DNA from: Solicoccozyma terricola
Taxonomy: Eukaryota; Basidiomycota; Tremellomycetes; Filobasidiales; Piskurozymaceae
Direction: 5' to 3'
Assembly (NCBI GenBank): GCA_001600875.1
Contig: BCLD01000028.1
Location: forward strand, 62,001-126,000
DNA length: 64,000 bases
In this document: in pieces, positions 9,361-21,374 of the stretch
Numbering within the stretch: position 1 is the stretch's first letter
How the letters are laid out: each line of letters begins with the position of its first letter
The notes under the pieces: generated by a model
Database searches by the model: none
What the model was told of the DNA's origin: nothing
What the model saw: only the letters and a program-made list of their open reading frames with translations
Position numbers and translations under genes: made by a program

Positions 9361-12271
9361 TCAACCGAGTAACGACGCCAACATCGTCTGGATATCCCCC
9401 GACGTCGCGTCTCCTGTCATTCCCATCGTCGGATCCCAATCCGGTAGACCTTCCAATCCCCATCCGGTAGAGCCTCCGAAAAAATCAAACGTAGGCATAG
9501 CACTCGAGTCCGTGAGTGCGTTCAGCGTAGCCATGTCGGGCGTGAAGGCAGATCCCGTCAACATTGAGCTTGTGCCACCGTTGCCGCCGGTGCCAGTAAC
9601 CGTATTCGTGCCCGTGCTAGTGCCCGTGCCCGTGCTCCATGGCATCGACGTGGTCATCGACATCATCGAACCGGAACCGGACGCCGTTGAGCTAGTAGGT
9701 CCGATCGGCATCGGGGGGAGGAAAGTCATCGGATTCGACAACATGTCCTGCTTTCGAGGGCGCGAGGAGAGCGCTTCAAAGTGCTCGCCGTCGATAAGTC
9801 GCTCCAACACCCGATGACAGCGCTGAGCTATCGGCCATGTCTGAGCGATTCCATCTAGCGCCTCTAGGCATTTAAGCAGAGCTGCTTGCGTGGACAACGA
9901 CGCCGTGAACGAGTTGCTCGTCGTCCGCATTTGCCGCGTGAGAAGGAAGAAAGAGATGGAGACTGTGAAGACAAGGTAAACGAGGCTGGGGTGAGATTTG
10001 GCCATGCTGTGTTGCAGTTGATACGTGTCGAGAAAGACGTTGAAGTTGGAAGCCGCATCCATAGCCTGCGAGGCGTAATCGTCGAGAAAGCTGGCGGCGA
10101 AAGGGGCAAAACGGCCCAACATGTCAAGGTGGACGTTACAATAGGACGACCGACATCCGAGACTCACGGTCTATACAGCAGCACCATTGACGCATGATAC
10201 GTCATATGCAGAGCCAACGTGTCGACCTGTATCTTGTGGCCGAGCGATACACGGCAGGTCGGCGGCAGGGCCTGATACCACGTCTCAAGTTCCGCTTTAA
10301 GCTCCAGCATATCAGCCGGCGTACCCTTGCCTCGACCGGGAGAGAACAATTTGCTCTGGAGCTGTGAGATGATGCGAGATAATCGCACACTTTCATCAAA
10401 CACGCCGGCGTTGATCGCGAGGGGTGAAGTTCCTGGAAGCGAGGCAGCTCGCGGTGACTCGGCTTCAATGGTAGCACTGTCCACAAAGTCGTGCCGCCGG
10501 ATTGCGGGCTGCCGGCCTAGCTGCATGGACAGGAGGAGATCCAATACGCATACGCAGTTCCAGATACGACGTCGGAACAATCGATGTGCAGGAGGCCGTC
10601 GGCCAGAGGCAGAGGTGCAACCAGCCAGCTCGAGATCCTGAGCGATGCGAACGGCAAGACCTGGGAAAGCAAAACGTCGTGTCAGGTGGTTGATCAGTTA
10701 GCCCGTGTGTGTTGGTGGCCATGCGTCATACTCCACACTCACCCAACATGATCCAACTCTGAAAGTCTTGACCTTTCCCCAACTCCCTCAGCGCAATCAG
10801 ACACAACGTCTGCACCACATCCAACGAACACCTCCTCCTCAGCTCGACCGTCAACAAACTCGTCCACGCTTCTTCGCTCCAAATTTCAGCCAGAGTCCCA
10901 CCAGCTGAATCGCCTCCGAATGTGTTTATGCTAGCCGCCAGACCTCCACAGTTTGGCGAGAAGCAAGCAGCGTAGCTGCAGACGGCGAAGATGAGATTAC
11001 GAGGTAGAGTGGGCGTTCCATCATCCCCTGGCGATTCCATATAACGCCATATCTCCGCTTCATCGAGTAACGGGAATTGCGGGTGTACGGTGTCGATGTA
11101 AACATGCAATAAATGCACCTGTACATCCTTTGGCGGTAATTGTACCCTCGACAAGGATTGCATTGGCCCACCAGGACCGATGCCGCCGCCGCCGCCGCCT
11201 CCCAATTCCGGCGAGGGGTATCTCGAATCATTGCTCCTCCAGAAGCTACTCGTGTAATTGACCTCGAACGCTTGTCGCTTCATTCCGGTGCTCGAGCTCT
11301 CTGGCGGTTCACTCTCATCCACGAGGTCCTGTCGTCGAATGTTGCTCGTCCTTCGTATATCATCAAAAGTGACTTGTCGTCGTGGCGTTGGTTGGAAGAC
11401 GTTGTTCGTACCATCCCCGAACGCACTCCACATGTCATCGATTGGCCATACAGTCGAGGATGGCGGTTCGCCCATCAACTTGTCCCTGTTTATCATCAGA
11501 TTTTGATCACCGAAAGGATCGGGCATTGCTTCGAGAGCAGCTAGTTCGTGGTCGAAGGATGTCCTGCGTGGATCCAAGGTCGGATCACTTGGTCGCATGT
11601 TGCCATTGCCATTCGTCGCAGACTCGCGACCCAACGATGAAGTCCTAGCTCTTTTAGCTGGTACAGTCGACGATAATGTCGGTGTAGAGTTGTTATCGGG
11701 TGATGGACTGGATGATGATTGTGCACCAGATAACACCGGAAGACTTTTCTGAAATCGTGCACATAACGGTTCCCATTTCTCATCGTCGTCGACTCCGTAC
11801 GTGGTCAAGAAATCACGACTGGTCGACTCGAGGTAAGATTTAATAGAGTCACCTGGTGGGAATTCCGGCTCTTCCTTGAGGAGGTAGCCTAGAAACGCTT
11901 CGAGTTTCTTTGCTCTTCGCTCGATGGCTTTAAGGTACCCTGGAGGTGGTCCTCTTCGTTTCTGAACTTCGGGATAAGCGCATCCGACGTTGTTCTCTGC
12001 GCAGTAACCGCATATTGGAGTTTTACCATCACACTGTGGTAAGAGAGGGTAGAGATGTAGTCAGCGTCATGCTGAGAGAGAATGTTTCAACCCAAATCGA
12101 CCTCTTACCTTCTGCCGCTTGTGCCGACACGTCAAGCACGCTGGCGATGGAATACAGTCCGACGAGAAAAGGATGAGATTGCGGCACGTTATCGCCTGCC
12201 ACGTCTTGCAACGATGACTCACCGACTGCCGTCTTCTTCTGCTGCGTCTGATCAGCTTGTTTGCTCGACAT
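9361..12271 (-). CDS. Zn(II)2Cys6 fungal transcription factor
   Basis: Five exons (12271-12223, 12140-12109, 12033-10743, 10660-10168, 10090-9361) sum to exactly 865 codons, 864 residues. The DNA-binding cluster is split over three exons: ACLTCRHKRQK then CDGKTPICGYC, with the sixth Cys in NNVGCAYPE, giving C-x2-C-x6-C-x6-C-x2-C-x6-C. It is followed by a linker (RRGPPPGYLKAIERR) and a probable dimerisation helix. From about residue 250 the fungal-specific regulatory domain is recognisable (HLLHVYIDTVHPQFPLLDE, then LCLIALRELGKGQDFQSW and MLGLAVRIAQDLEL). The C-terminal 120 residues are Gly/Ser/Thr/Met-rich and likely an activation region. It is nuclear by family. Its targets are unknown; it lies about 2.5 kb from the quinate cluster. 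Confidence 0.92.
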
Positions 12272-12928
12272 CTCACCTACCTCATCCTGGACGCTGTTGG
12301 GTGTGGGACTGCTGTTCCATGAGATCGGGGTCGGTGTTGTGGGTCCCCCCATGCCAGGCACGTGACGATCAACCACCGAGGAGCTATCCACCAGCCACCA
12401 GCCACCCCACCCCACCCAGGCCTTGGACGGTGTCTTTCCTTGCTTGTATAACGTCCCCACTTCCTGGAATGATTGGTGTAAGATATCAGAGCATCTTGTA
12501 GACGGTACATACATGTCTGGTGGGAAAAAGCACGTCGTCGTTTTGGCCCCATCCTACACAGGCGGTCATGCAATGGAAGGCAAATGTTCCCTTGCTCTGC
12601 ATTCCCCAGCCATCCCTTTGGACGGACGGACGGACGGTCGTTTCACCCAATGGTTTCTTGCAGCCCTATCACAGGGAAAATCATGAAAGGAGCTGATATA
12701 CTCCTTTAGTGTTCAGTTGTGGGATTTTGGTATGGTATTCATGTCCCGTTCAATCTGATTGATACGGGGGGGAATCGGATTGGGAATGGGAGTTCGTTCA
12801 GAGCCTGCAGACCTCTGTTCCAATAAAAATCACACTATCCAAACCCCATCCCCATCCCCATCCCCATCCCCATCCCCACCACCGTCATCTCACACCCCAC
12901 CTCGGACCAACCCCTCTTCTTCTTCAGC
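12272..12928. promoter_or_regulatory. Divergent promoter region
   Basis: A 657-nt gap between the transcription factor (-) and the zinc-ribbon-like gene (+). It holds a CACCC-type repeat near 12400-12420, a GGAC tetranucleotide run near 12618-12637, and a CCCCAT hexamer repeated about six times at 12843-12880, just 5' of the plus-strand ATG. No gene is supported. Confidence 0.5.
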
Positions 12929-13679
12929 ATGTCAACCAGTCGACCACCCGTCACCATCTCGAAAGCCACACTCCATCGAAATCGCCACTCGCTCCTTCCT
13001 CTCCAGAACCACCACACACTCCAAGAACTACTAGCTGACACCTCTTCCACCCAATCCATGCCTATCTTCCAAAACCCAAATGAACCGCCACAAGATCCAG
13101 ATGCTACACTCACTCTCGACAACTTTCTCCGAAATCAACATTCAACCAACTCGTCGTCATACGGAGACCAAGATCAATGTGGAAGCGGGAAAACACCTGC
13201 TTTGTCCATAAATTCATCTTCCTTGTCCACCATTCGAGAGATGACAATCCCGATCCCTCCACCGATGTACATCACACCACTGATCCCATCGCTCAAGGGA
13301 CCGTTCGGATCTGGACGGGTTAGAATACCATGTAGTCCACTTTCATCTCAACTGTTCAGCAGTCAGCACGTTTCCAAACTTCAATACCGGCAAGTCGATC
13401 AGAGTATCGAACATGAAGAGGCGTATGATGTTGTAGAGGAGAGACTGGCCGTACGTCGATCTTCTGATGAGGATAGAAATGGTTACATGAGTCTTTGTAA
13501 GACATGTTTGGCAGAGTATCGGGTGACGACAGATCGGTATTGTTGTGTGAGTGCTGGAGAGGGGTAGAGATATTTTACTTGGCATGCTGGTTAATTTGTG
13601 AATCCACTGATTTATTCAGCCGGACTGTGGTGGTGGTGCAATCTCTCGCGATGGTAGCAGGATTGAGGTGGGGGAGTGA
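12929..13679 (+). CDS. Small protein with C-terminal zinc-ribbon-like motif
   Basis: I join exon 12929-13546 to exon 13620-13679 across a 73-nt GTGAGT...CAG intron, giving 225 residues. Reading through the intron would end the protein at 13567. Splicing instead completes a zinc-binding pattern: SLCKTCLAEYRVTTDRYC, then CPDCGGG. CxxC...CPDC is typical of a zinc ribbon, which supports the spliced form. The N-terminal 170 residues are Ser/Pro/Gln-rich and probably disordered. I do not recognise the family and assign no function. Confidence 0.62.
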
Positions 13680-14001
13680 CGAGGAAGCGAGCACCGGGAC
13701 GGGGGTTGTAAATGGGGACGAAAAAGCCAAAGTCCATTCCTTCCGATGTCTGTTCGATAGGATCGCTGTGAACACACCACATCCTTACTCTTTCATTCCT
13801 GTCGTGATTGAGTGGTTGGTATGATGGCATGATGGCATGATATCATTGGCGATGATCGTCCGGGAGAAAATCGTATCAATAGTCCGTTCACGGAAAGGTG
13901 GGTGACATGGGATACGATACGATCCTGTTACAACGGTCCCATGCGGAACAAGGGTATGGTTAGACATAAGAATGAATCGAAAACCAAAGCATGTAATCTC
14001 A
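13680..14001. other. Convergent intergenic gap
   Basis: 322 nt between two convergent genes. ATGGCATGATGGCATGAT-type short repeats occur near 13820-13840. Nothing else is supported. Confidence 0.5.
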
Positions 14002-14568
14002 TCATCCGCATGTCGCTCGACATCCATCCACGGCTGCAGCGAGGGAAGTGGTCAATTGACATGTTCATATGACGTTGGTTCGAGATAGATGACTCACTCC
14101 CACCACCGTTCAAACCTCCCATATCCATGAATCCACCACCACCGGGACCACCGCCTCGTCGACCACCACCACCACCACCACCGCCGCCGGGTCGTGGACC
14201 GCCATTCGCACCACCACCGCCGCCTGTTCCACCCCCACCACCCCCTCCACGACCTAGTCCGCCGGAGAAAGGGAACTTGGGTGGTTTAAAGGTGGACGAA
14301 GATGAAGATGATGTCCATGAATTTGGATCAAGGATTGGCTAAGGAGAACGGGGTCCCGACGACTGATGAGTACCAGGAGCACGGGTAATCGGTTATACGG
14401 GCTCGGCACATCTACACTCACCGACAACAAAGTGATCAGGAAAAGGTAGAGCAACGTGTAGATGTCCATGATGCCATCTTGAGCGGTTTTCACCAGGCTC
14501 TTGGAGCCAAGCGAGCGACCTGAGGACGGAGGCGGTACTGGTCGTGGTTGGCTGTCTGTAGGTGACAT
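14002..14568 (-). CDS. SelK-like glycine-rich membrane protein
   Basis: Exons 14568-14422, 14338-14098 and a short last exon ending in TGA at 14002 give roughly 140 residues. The N-terminus (SKSLVKTAQDGIMD) leads into one membrane segment (IYTLLYLFLITLLS), then PILDPNS and a Ser run, FKPPKFPFSGGLGRG, and a long Gly/Arg region ending FMDMGGLNGGG. One N-proximal membrane helix followed by a Gly-rich cytosolic tail is the layout of the selenoprotein K/SelG family, which in animals works in the ER membrane with the degradation machinery. The last exon adds two cysteines (GCRATCG). The assignment rests on layout more than on conserved residues. On the opposite strand the Gly codons give an artefactual poly-Pro frame. 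Confidence 0.55.
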
Positions 14569-14789
14569 GACGAGTGGTGGTGTGTTGTCCGATGTAAGCT
14601 GGTCGACGTCCACCACCCTTCCGTCTGTCAACCCGGCCTGAGCTGAAACCGTCGCGTGTGGGAAATATCCGTCGAGCTCGAGCAAATCGGGCCAGGGCGT
14701 GTGTCGTTATCATGTCGTGTGGGATCATACAATCTGGCCATATCACAGTACAACGGTAGCCCATCCCCCCCCCCCCCCCCACTTGCATC

Positions 14790-17443
14790 TCATTCCCTCT
14801 CTCTCTTCCTCCGCTCCAGCTCTTCCAACGCAGCCTTCCTCATCGTCTTCCGAGGCGCTCTCCTTCCCGTCCACGCCCTCAGCTGTTCGTATCCTTGCTC
14901 GAGAAGCACCTCTAGACCAGGTACTCCAATCCACCCAGTGCTCTCTCGAGCTCTTTCCAGTAGCGGTGTTTCGTCTTGCGCGAAATTCAGGTCCACGGCA
15001 ACACCACCCCCAATTGCCGCCATGAGGTTGGGTGGCATCGGTACCAGAACTCTTTCCTCCGCTGACATCGCCGGTAGCGTCGAGATGATGATCTGTGGCG
15101 GATGACTCGTCTTGGCGAGCTCATCCACGTCCAGCGTGGAAAGTCGTACGAGATGTAATGCCGGCCCCAGTCTTGAAAGATCAGCGACCAATCTCTCGGC
15201 CCTCTCCCGAGTCCTGTTCCACAGGTAGACACGGACAACACCGATTTGGAAAAGTGCATACACGGCAGCTCTTGCTGCACCGCCCGCTCCGTAGACCAAC
15301 GCCGTTGTCTCCGCCGTTACAGCATGGGTCGGTGATAGAGACGCCTGGATGCTAGCACGGATTGCCCTCCAATCGGTGTTATCACCCACCAGCCCGTTCG
15401 GCGTGGAGATGATCGTGTTGACGGCGCCAATCGCATGCGCATGTGATGATACTCTCCGAAGGAACGGAATGATCGTGAGCTTGTGAGGGATCGTGACACT
15501 CGCACCTCCAAACGTAGGAGAGCTGAGAATGTCTTCGTATGACGCGACGCTCGTGCTCTCTGCGAGATGATATTTATGCGGCAGGTTGAGAGCGGCGAAA
15601 GCGCTCTTGTGCATGATTGGAGAGTAGGACGCAGCGAGATGCGAGCCAAGAAGGTAGAAGTCTTGCTGTTGTAGCAGACCCGTCAGATAGAGCACTTGTT
15701 GAGATTCAAAGAATGAAATTTGGCCAGGTGCAGACGTTCGAGGCATTAGTGGATGCGAGACTGGCGTTAGGTGATGGTTGAGAATTCGAGACATCTTTCC
15801 CTGGTAGATCGGAAGACGTGTCTCGTTAGATCAAGGAGAGAATGTCGTATCACATCAAACCACCCGCGCGACCAAAAGAAAGAAAAAACCCCCCAAACCC
15901 ACCTCAGCACCCATATTCACAGCCAACAACGGGACTTTGCCTCTCGCCTGGACCGTCTGCGCAAACTCCCTCAGATTCAGATTATCTTGAAAGCTCCTCG
16001 CCCAACCTATCATCTTCACGACGTCCGCACCCTCCTTACATGCCGCCTCGTAGATCTGCCTAACTTCGTTGCCTAGCCAGCTGACCTTGCCTGTCCAATC
16101 ATGCCATGATAGGATGACCTTGGTGTTTCCCTTGAGTGCCATCGCTTCGTGGATAATCGCAGGCCCAGCCCATAATTCGACGTCAACGTACTCGACGCCG
16201 AGCTTGATGGCTAGTTGAGTTACTTCGTTGTACTGTGCTGCCAGTTCGGGGCTATGACGTGGGTCCGGGAACCTCCCACCTTGAGACTGTGTACGCATCG
16301 TGAATAGGATTGGCAGATCGGACGCTGCACGTAGAATCGCCACTTGATGAGCGAGGAAGGTGAGATCCCATGATCGAAGTAGGTCGGCTCGAATCTCCCA
16401 ACAATCGATACCGATGCTCAGCTCGTCAAGATGCGGAATCGCCATGGAGACGTCGTTGTATGTCAATGCTAGAAAGTAACTTTGCGGGGCAGTGGGTCCG
16501 ACGTAGATGTGGTTGGTGTCGATGCCAAGTATGAATCGGAGAAGACGGGTAAAGTCTCGCTCTACGGATTTGAAAGGTGGTGGTGGTGGTCGATAGGAAG
16601 ACTCGTCGATCTCTGTAGTTGCCGGCGTAGAATCTAGCGATACGAATTCATACGAGCAGATCCGTCGGCAGATCTTCTCGCATTCAGACCAACGTTCGAC
16701 CCATACCTCGCGGTCCTCCTCGTCAACCCTGCCACTCTCTAGAGACTCTGTCCATACCGATTCCAAGGACCGCGTAACGTGAATGACAGGTCCGCATTCG
16801 GATCCAAACCTTTGAATAAGATCTTGACTCGTTGAATTTAGAATATCATCTACGTCACAGACGATGATCTTTTCAAACCGACGATGCGCTAGAACGTAAT
16901 CGAGAATTTCAACACGGTCGGGTGTGTGATCCGATCCGTCTGCGTACTCGGCTTTTTCCAATTCCTCGTGGAAGAGCTCGGTCAGCTCGATGACCTGCCA
17001 TCGCAAGGCATGAGCTGCGATGCGGGAGACGGTGGATTTTCCCGCTGAATGGGAGGATATGACGTTGAATGAAAGGATTTCAAGGTAATGGCATAGGGAT
17101 GAACGCGTAGTAATGGGTCGGTCAGAGAGGGTGACGTGCATAGAGATCAGTCTAGTCACTCACAGCCGCAATTACCTATGAGCAGAATACTTGAACTCTT
17201 CCCGAAGCGTTGATTCGAGGGGCTGGCGGGTCTGGAGATCCAAGGATCGACAGTCTCACGCATGGTTCCGAATGACTGGTGAAAGGATCGACCTTCCCGT
17301 ATGGGAATTTTTGGTGTGCCGGATCCAACGGCTTGGGATGGACCTCGGTGGATGTGTGATAGGTAGTGAGTGCTGTATGCTGGAGATGGGAGAGATCGAG
17401 GTGATGGAGGATGTAACCACCCGGTGTTCCAGAGATGAAACAC
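14790..17443 (-). CDS. QutR-like protein: kinase-like, dehydroquinase and shikimate dehydrogenase domains
   Basis: Exons 17443-17164, 17044-15903 and 15800-14790 join in phase, giving 810 residues from ATG 17443 or 750 from ATG 17263 (MRETVDPWISRP). Domain order matches the C-terminal half of AROM and the quinate repressors QutR/QA-1S. The first domain is shikimate-kinase-like: its Walker A (IGNCGSGKST) is restored by splicing, but the shikimate-binding DxD and GGG motifs are not visible. The second is type I dehydroquinase: EIRAD, FTMRTQSQGG, SWHDW (His), ADVVKMIGWA (Schiff-base Lys), MSRILN and APGQIS are all present. The third is shikimate dehydrogenase: SYSP, SVTIPHK, GAVNTI, GDNTDW and YGAGGAARAA. 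The gene diverges from the dehydroshikimate dehydratase. It could be a repressor, an enzyme, or both. Confidence 0.88.
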
Positions 17444-17832
17444 GTGATTTCACAACAAGTTTGGGCAGCAGCAGGTGTTGTCTGGCTATACCGGCAAAAT
17501 GGACTGGTAATGGACGGGACGGCAGTGGGCAGTGAGCAGGCAGCAGCGCAGACAGAAGAGCAGAGGGGACTGGAATCATCATACCGTCATCTCCTGTCAC
17601 TCCAGCAAATACCCGCATTTGTACCCGGTAACACTACAGTAATCCCAGCCAGGTCATGCGGGCCTCGAAAGCTTCCCGGAGAAACCATTAGGAGCAACTG
17701 TGGTGCCAATGGTTTCTGCTGGTTTTGTTAGAAAGAACCTCCTTTCAGCCAAGATAAGACCTGAACCATGGATTCGCTCATCCTGCCACTCCCTGTCCTC
17801 CTCAACCATCAACGAGACCACATCGACCCATC
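17444..17832. promoter_or_regulatory. Shared divergent promoter of the quinate cluster
   Basis: 389 nt (569 if the QutR-like gene starts at 17263) separate the QutR-like gene (-) from the dehydratase gene (+), so both promoters must lie here. A CAG/GCAG-rich patch spans about 17465-17555. I found no clear operator shared with 20642-21374 by eye. Confidence 0.55.
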
Positions 17833-19104
17833 ATGCACCCGCCATTCTCCATCGCCAGCCTCTCCCTCGGCACCAACGTCCACCACGACCTGCCTGGCAA
17901 GCTCCGAGTCGCCTCCCAACTAGGATACGATGCCGTCGAAATCTTCATACCTGATTTCGAAGCGTTTGTACGGGAGGTGTCCGTGGGTCATCATCGGGAT
18001 GTCGTCCCGGATGCCGATCTCGTCAACGCAAACACCGCACTCGACCTTGACATGGCATGTTCAAAAGCCATCCGTAGACTCTGTACCCAGCTAGATCTCG
18101 CCATCAGCTGCTATCAGCCCTTCCGGGACTTTGAAAACTTTGGAGGCGCATCTTCCTCCTCTACGTTACCACCACGCCTTCGTCTCGCCCTCGAACGAGC
18201 AGAGCGTCACATCCGCATCATGCCAGTGATGGGAACAGACCTGCTTTTAGTCTGCTCCAACTTCATTCCTTATGATCCGTCGTTGGAAACGGGCTACACT
18301 TGGTCTCAATATCGTGACGATCTGGTCGTAGGTTTCTCGGAGATAGGCAAGATCGCAGCAAGGTACGGTGTGAGGATCGGATACGAGCCATTGGCGTGGG
18401 GTACGGTTGTTCATCGATGGGAACAAGTCTGGGACGTGGTGGAAAAGGTGAATATGCCCAACGTCGGAGTGATATTGGATTCGTTCAACTGCCTGTGAGT
18501 GAATGCTGCTTCCCCATATGGACCCCTTGGCCATCCTGTTGACAACAACCTTTTCCCTTCATTACTTCACAGCGGCAGACAATGGGCAGACCCTTCCATG
18601 CCGAACGGCAGAGTCCCCCTGCCAGACTCCGTGCTCGACGAAAACCTTCTCACCCTCTCTCAAACAATCCCAGTCTCCAAAATCTTCCTATATCAAATCG
18701 CGGACGCTGCTATGCCAACCTCTCCTATCCCTTCATATCCTACTTTCCCAGCGAGAATGGCTTGGTCTCGAAAAACTCGTCTATTCCCAGAGGAAGAGGC
18801 TGGTTATTTACCTGTCGACAAGTTCACTCGCACACTCGTTCAGATGGGTTACTCTGGCGTGTGGTCGTTGGAAGTGTTCAACGCGAGTCTCGATGATAAA
18901 TCACCACATACCGTCGTCGAGCACGGTCATCGAGGAATGGTCGGTCTCATGAGGCATTGGAATCGGTGCAGAGGCGGCAGCGAGGTAGACGTCACTCATC
19001 GACCGACTATAGAGGTTACAGGTCAGATTACCCCGTCAGCTAGTCCACCATCCAAGAGGCAGGCGATGGAGGATGATGTGGTGAGGGATGAGGTAGCGAT
19101 TTAG
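17833..19104 (+). CDS. 3-dehydroshikimate dehydratase
   Basis: Exons 17833-18494 and 18573-19104 give 397 residues. The sequence is of the TIM-barrel dehydratases (QutC/QA-4, also AsbF-like; sugar-phosphate isomerase superfamily), which convert 3-dehydroshikimate to protocatechuate with a divalent metal. Visible landmarks are SLGTNVHHDLPGKLRVA, GYDAVEIFIPDFEAFV (metal-ligand Glu), LDLAISCYQPFRDFENF, IGYEPLAWG (Glu), NVGVILDSFNCL (Asp across the splice site), IFLYQIADA and GYSGVWSLEVFN (Glu). The family's barrel is complete; the last 60 residues are a non-conserved, charged tail. It is divergent from the QutR-like gene and convergent with the dehydrogenase, which supports a role in quinate/shikimate breakdown. 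Confidence 0.92.
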
Positions 19105-19366
19105 GGAATGTCACAGTTTTAGAAGCTTTTTTTTTCGCATGTATCCATCGACATCATGTACAACGTGACAATGTTATTTCCACGTCTCACACGATCATTT
19201 GTCCGTGGATGCTTCAGTGAGAGCCGAGCTGTTAATAACATGGCGCGGCTCCGAAGGCCCTTGCGCGAATGAACTCTGCAGAAAATGGGCATCTACTGTC
19301 CGCTGCATGGCAAAAGCAGGTGTTCCCACAGGAATCTAATAGATACAGAATTTCCCAACTATCTAA

Positions 19367-20641
19367 TCAAACCACGACCGCCGACCTATCAACTTCTACC
19401 CCAACCGGTACTACATCCTTCATATTCTCCACCAACTCCCTCGCCATTCTCTCCACATCCTCACTCAAGCCGTCTCCACTCGCTACCAGCTCACTAGCGT
19501 CTCCTGCCTTCCACATCCGCTGTTGAGCGAGACCTTGCTCGATCATCGCTTGTACTCCGCCAACATCTTGCCATCCGAGAGCAGAGGCAATCCGGAGCAT
19601 GGGCGTCAGACGTGGTTTATACGCCATATCGAGGAAGATGCGGCGGGTAGGGAGAGGAAGGGTGGATGCGGGCGTGCTGGGATTGAGTATTGGCAGAGTG
19701 TACGGGATAGTAAGGAGATGTACTACGGTGGTGTAAACGAGTCGCTCGGCGGGAGTTGCAGGGGCAATAGCTGCAGAGCACGGTACCTTCAGCGTGGTGT
19801 AAAACGTGATGACCCGTTCCCGTTGCACTAACCTGGAATAGCACCTACGACCATCGCCAATCCTGGTTTCTCCCCAGCAGTCAAACCATCACCTAGATAT
19901 CGATCCACATCCGCCACGTTCCTTAGATGAATCAATTCCAACCCTGCAAGCGCCGTCGTCTTGAAGCTGTCCACGACCATCTTCACCTCCTCCTCATCAC
20001 GATTGATCAGGAAGATGGGAGATAAACCAAGAGTGCTGAGTGCGTAAACAGCGGATCGGGTAGTTGCGCCTCCACCGATGACAAGACCCGATGCGACGCC
20101 GGGCGCAAAACGTTCTCCAAGCTTGAATGTGTGCTCGGGGTGTTGTGATCTCAAGGTCCGAAGCAAGGAATTCTTCACGCCTGCACGGGAATAGGTTAAA
20201 GCGGTTTACAAGGAGGACAAGAGGCGCAGCCCACTCACCTAGCACGTCTGTATTTGTCCCAATCAGCTTGAAAGAACCGTCCTCTTTTCTGACTCGTACG
20301 ATGGTGTTGCATGCATTGGTTGCCTGAGTTGCTGGCGTAAGTTCATCCAGATGCGTCAATATCGCGGTCTTGAGCGGCATGGTCACGCTGAAGGAAAATG
20401 CTCCGACGTCGGTCAGAAGTGTTCTGTTGGGGATGTAGGATCGCACTCACGCCGCTCCACCGGACTCATCCGAGTGAATCTCATCCAACATCTGCTTGTC
20501 CACCTTTGTCGTCGACCACCCTGCGAACTGATGCGGCACACCCAAGTTCTTGAAGCACTCATTCTGGAAAGCCGGGGATGCAGAATGCGCGATAGGGTAG
20601 CCGAAAAGATAGAGACGCTTGGGAGATTCTGCGGAAGGCAT
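19367..20641 (-). CDS. Quinate/shikimate 5-dehydrogenase
   Basis: Exons 20641-20451, 20387-20239, 20180-19833 and 19770-19367 sum to 364 codons, 363 residues. It resembles the fungal catabolic quinate dehydrogenase (QutB/QA-3), which oxidises quinate to 3-dehydroquinate and shikimate to dehydroshikimate with NAD(P). Motifs in order are YLFGYPIAHSASP (substrate serines), VTMPLK (catalytic Lys, across splice 1), NACNTIV, GTNTD (catalytic Asp), VIGGGATTRSAVYAL (dinucleotide loop) and FLINRD. The C-terminal half keeps the substrate-domain helix GWQDVGGVQAMIEQGLAQQ. It is a stand-alone enzyme, unlike the fused homologous domain encoded 2 kb away. It diverges from the quinate permease and shares that promoter region. 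Confidence 0.92.
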
Positions 20642-21374
20642 GATACGTGGACGTTTTGCTGGGAAAAATAATATCTGCCAGATGAAATGCAGGGAGGAAA
20701 GACGGTCAGGACGAGGATACGAGCAAGACATTGCCATCTGGCGCTCGGACCTCCCTCACCTTTGAAACTTGAGTGGCGATCGGGACTGCTTTGAATGATG
20801 TTGAGCGTATCTCGGTTGGGAAGGCTGCCAGATGCTGCCAGGATGCGAGATGGGACTGCAACTGTGATATCACGAGACTGGGGAGGAGGGGGGAACCACC
20901 GTTCATGCTCTCCTCGCCACGTGAGGATGGATGGCGGCAGAACTATGCTGGCCGGACGAACAGAACCACCGCCAGCACGGCAACAGCAGGCAAAGCTGGG
21001 CAGTCAGCTGCTTCAGCTGCTCCACTCGGGCCCCAGACTCGCTGGCGCAGTTAAGCTTCGCTCCACTTTCTGGAGAAGGGTTGCTCCAGACGGACGGAAC
21101 CATGCCCATGTTAGCCAGGCGGGATTTGAGTTTCCCGCAGCCAAACCCGAAAATTCTTACTGGAGCCGGGTTAACCCTTCCTCAAATTCCAAGCAATTAT
21201 TGAATCCTATTCGCCCACTGTTCTCCACTAGACAGACGAGTACATATAGTACCGATCTCGTCTTCCCCACCCCCACTTTCCCTTTTCATCATCACCCACG
21301 CCATCCCCCCTCACACCAAACAGGGATCGTCTACCTTTCACACTTCCACGACACAAACAAAACAATCGCCCATC
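20642..21374. promoter_or_regulatory. Shared divergent promoter, dehydrogenase and permease
   Basis: 733 nt between the quinate dehydrogenase (-) and the permease (+). The stretch just before the permease ATG is C/T- and CA-rich, as in many fungal 5' leaders, with TACATATAGTAC near 21240 as a possible AT-rich core element. No ascomycete QutA-type site was found by eye. Confidence 0.55.

Noticed and set aside
14002..14004. TGA of the SelK-like gene as a selenocysteine codon
   Set aside because: A second TGA follows at once, fungi of this kind are not known to me to use Sec widely, and no SECIS-like structure was seen.
20642..21374. Ascomycete QutA-type binding site in the permease promoter
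   Set aside because: No match to the inverted GGRTAA...TTATCC pattern was found by eye on either strand.
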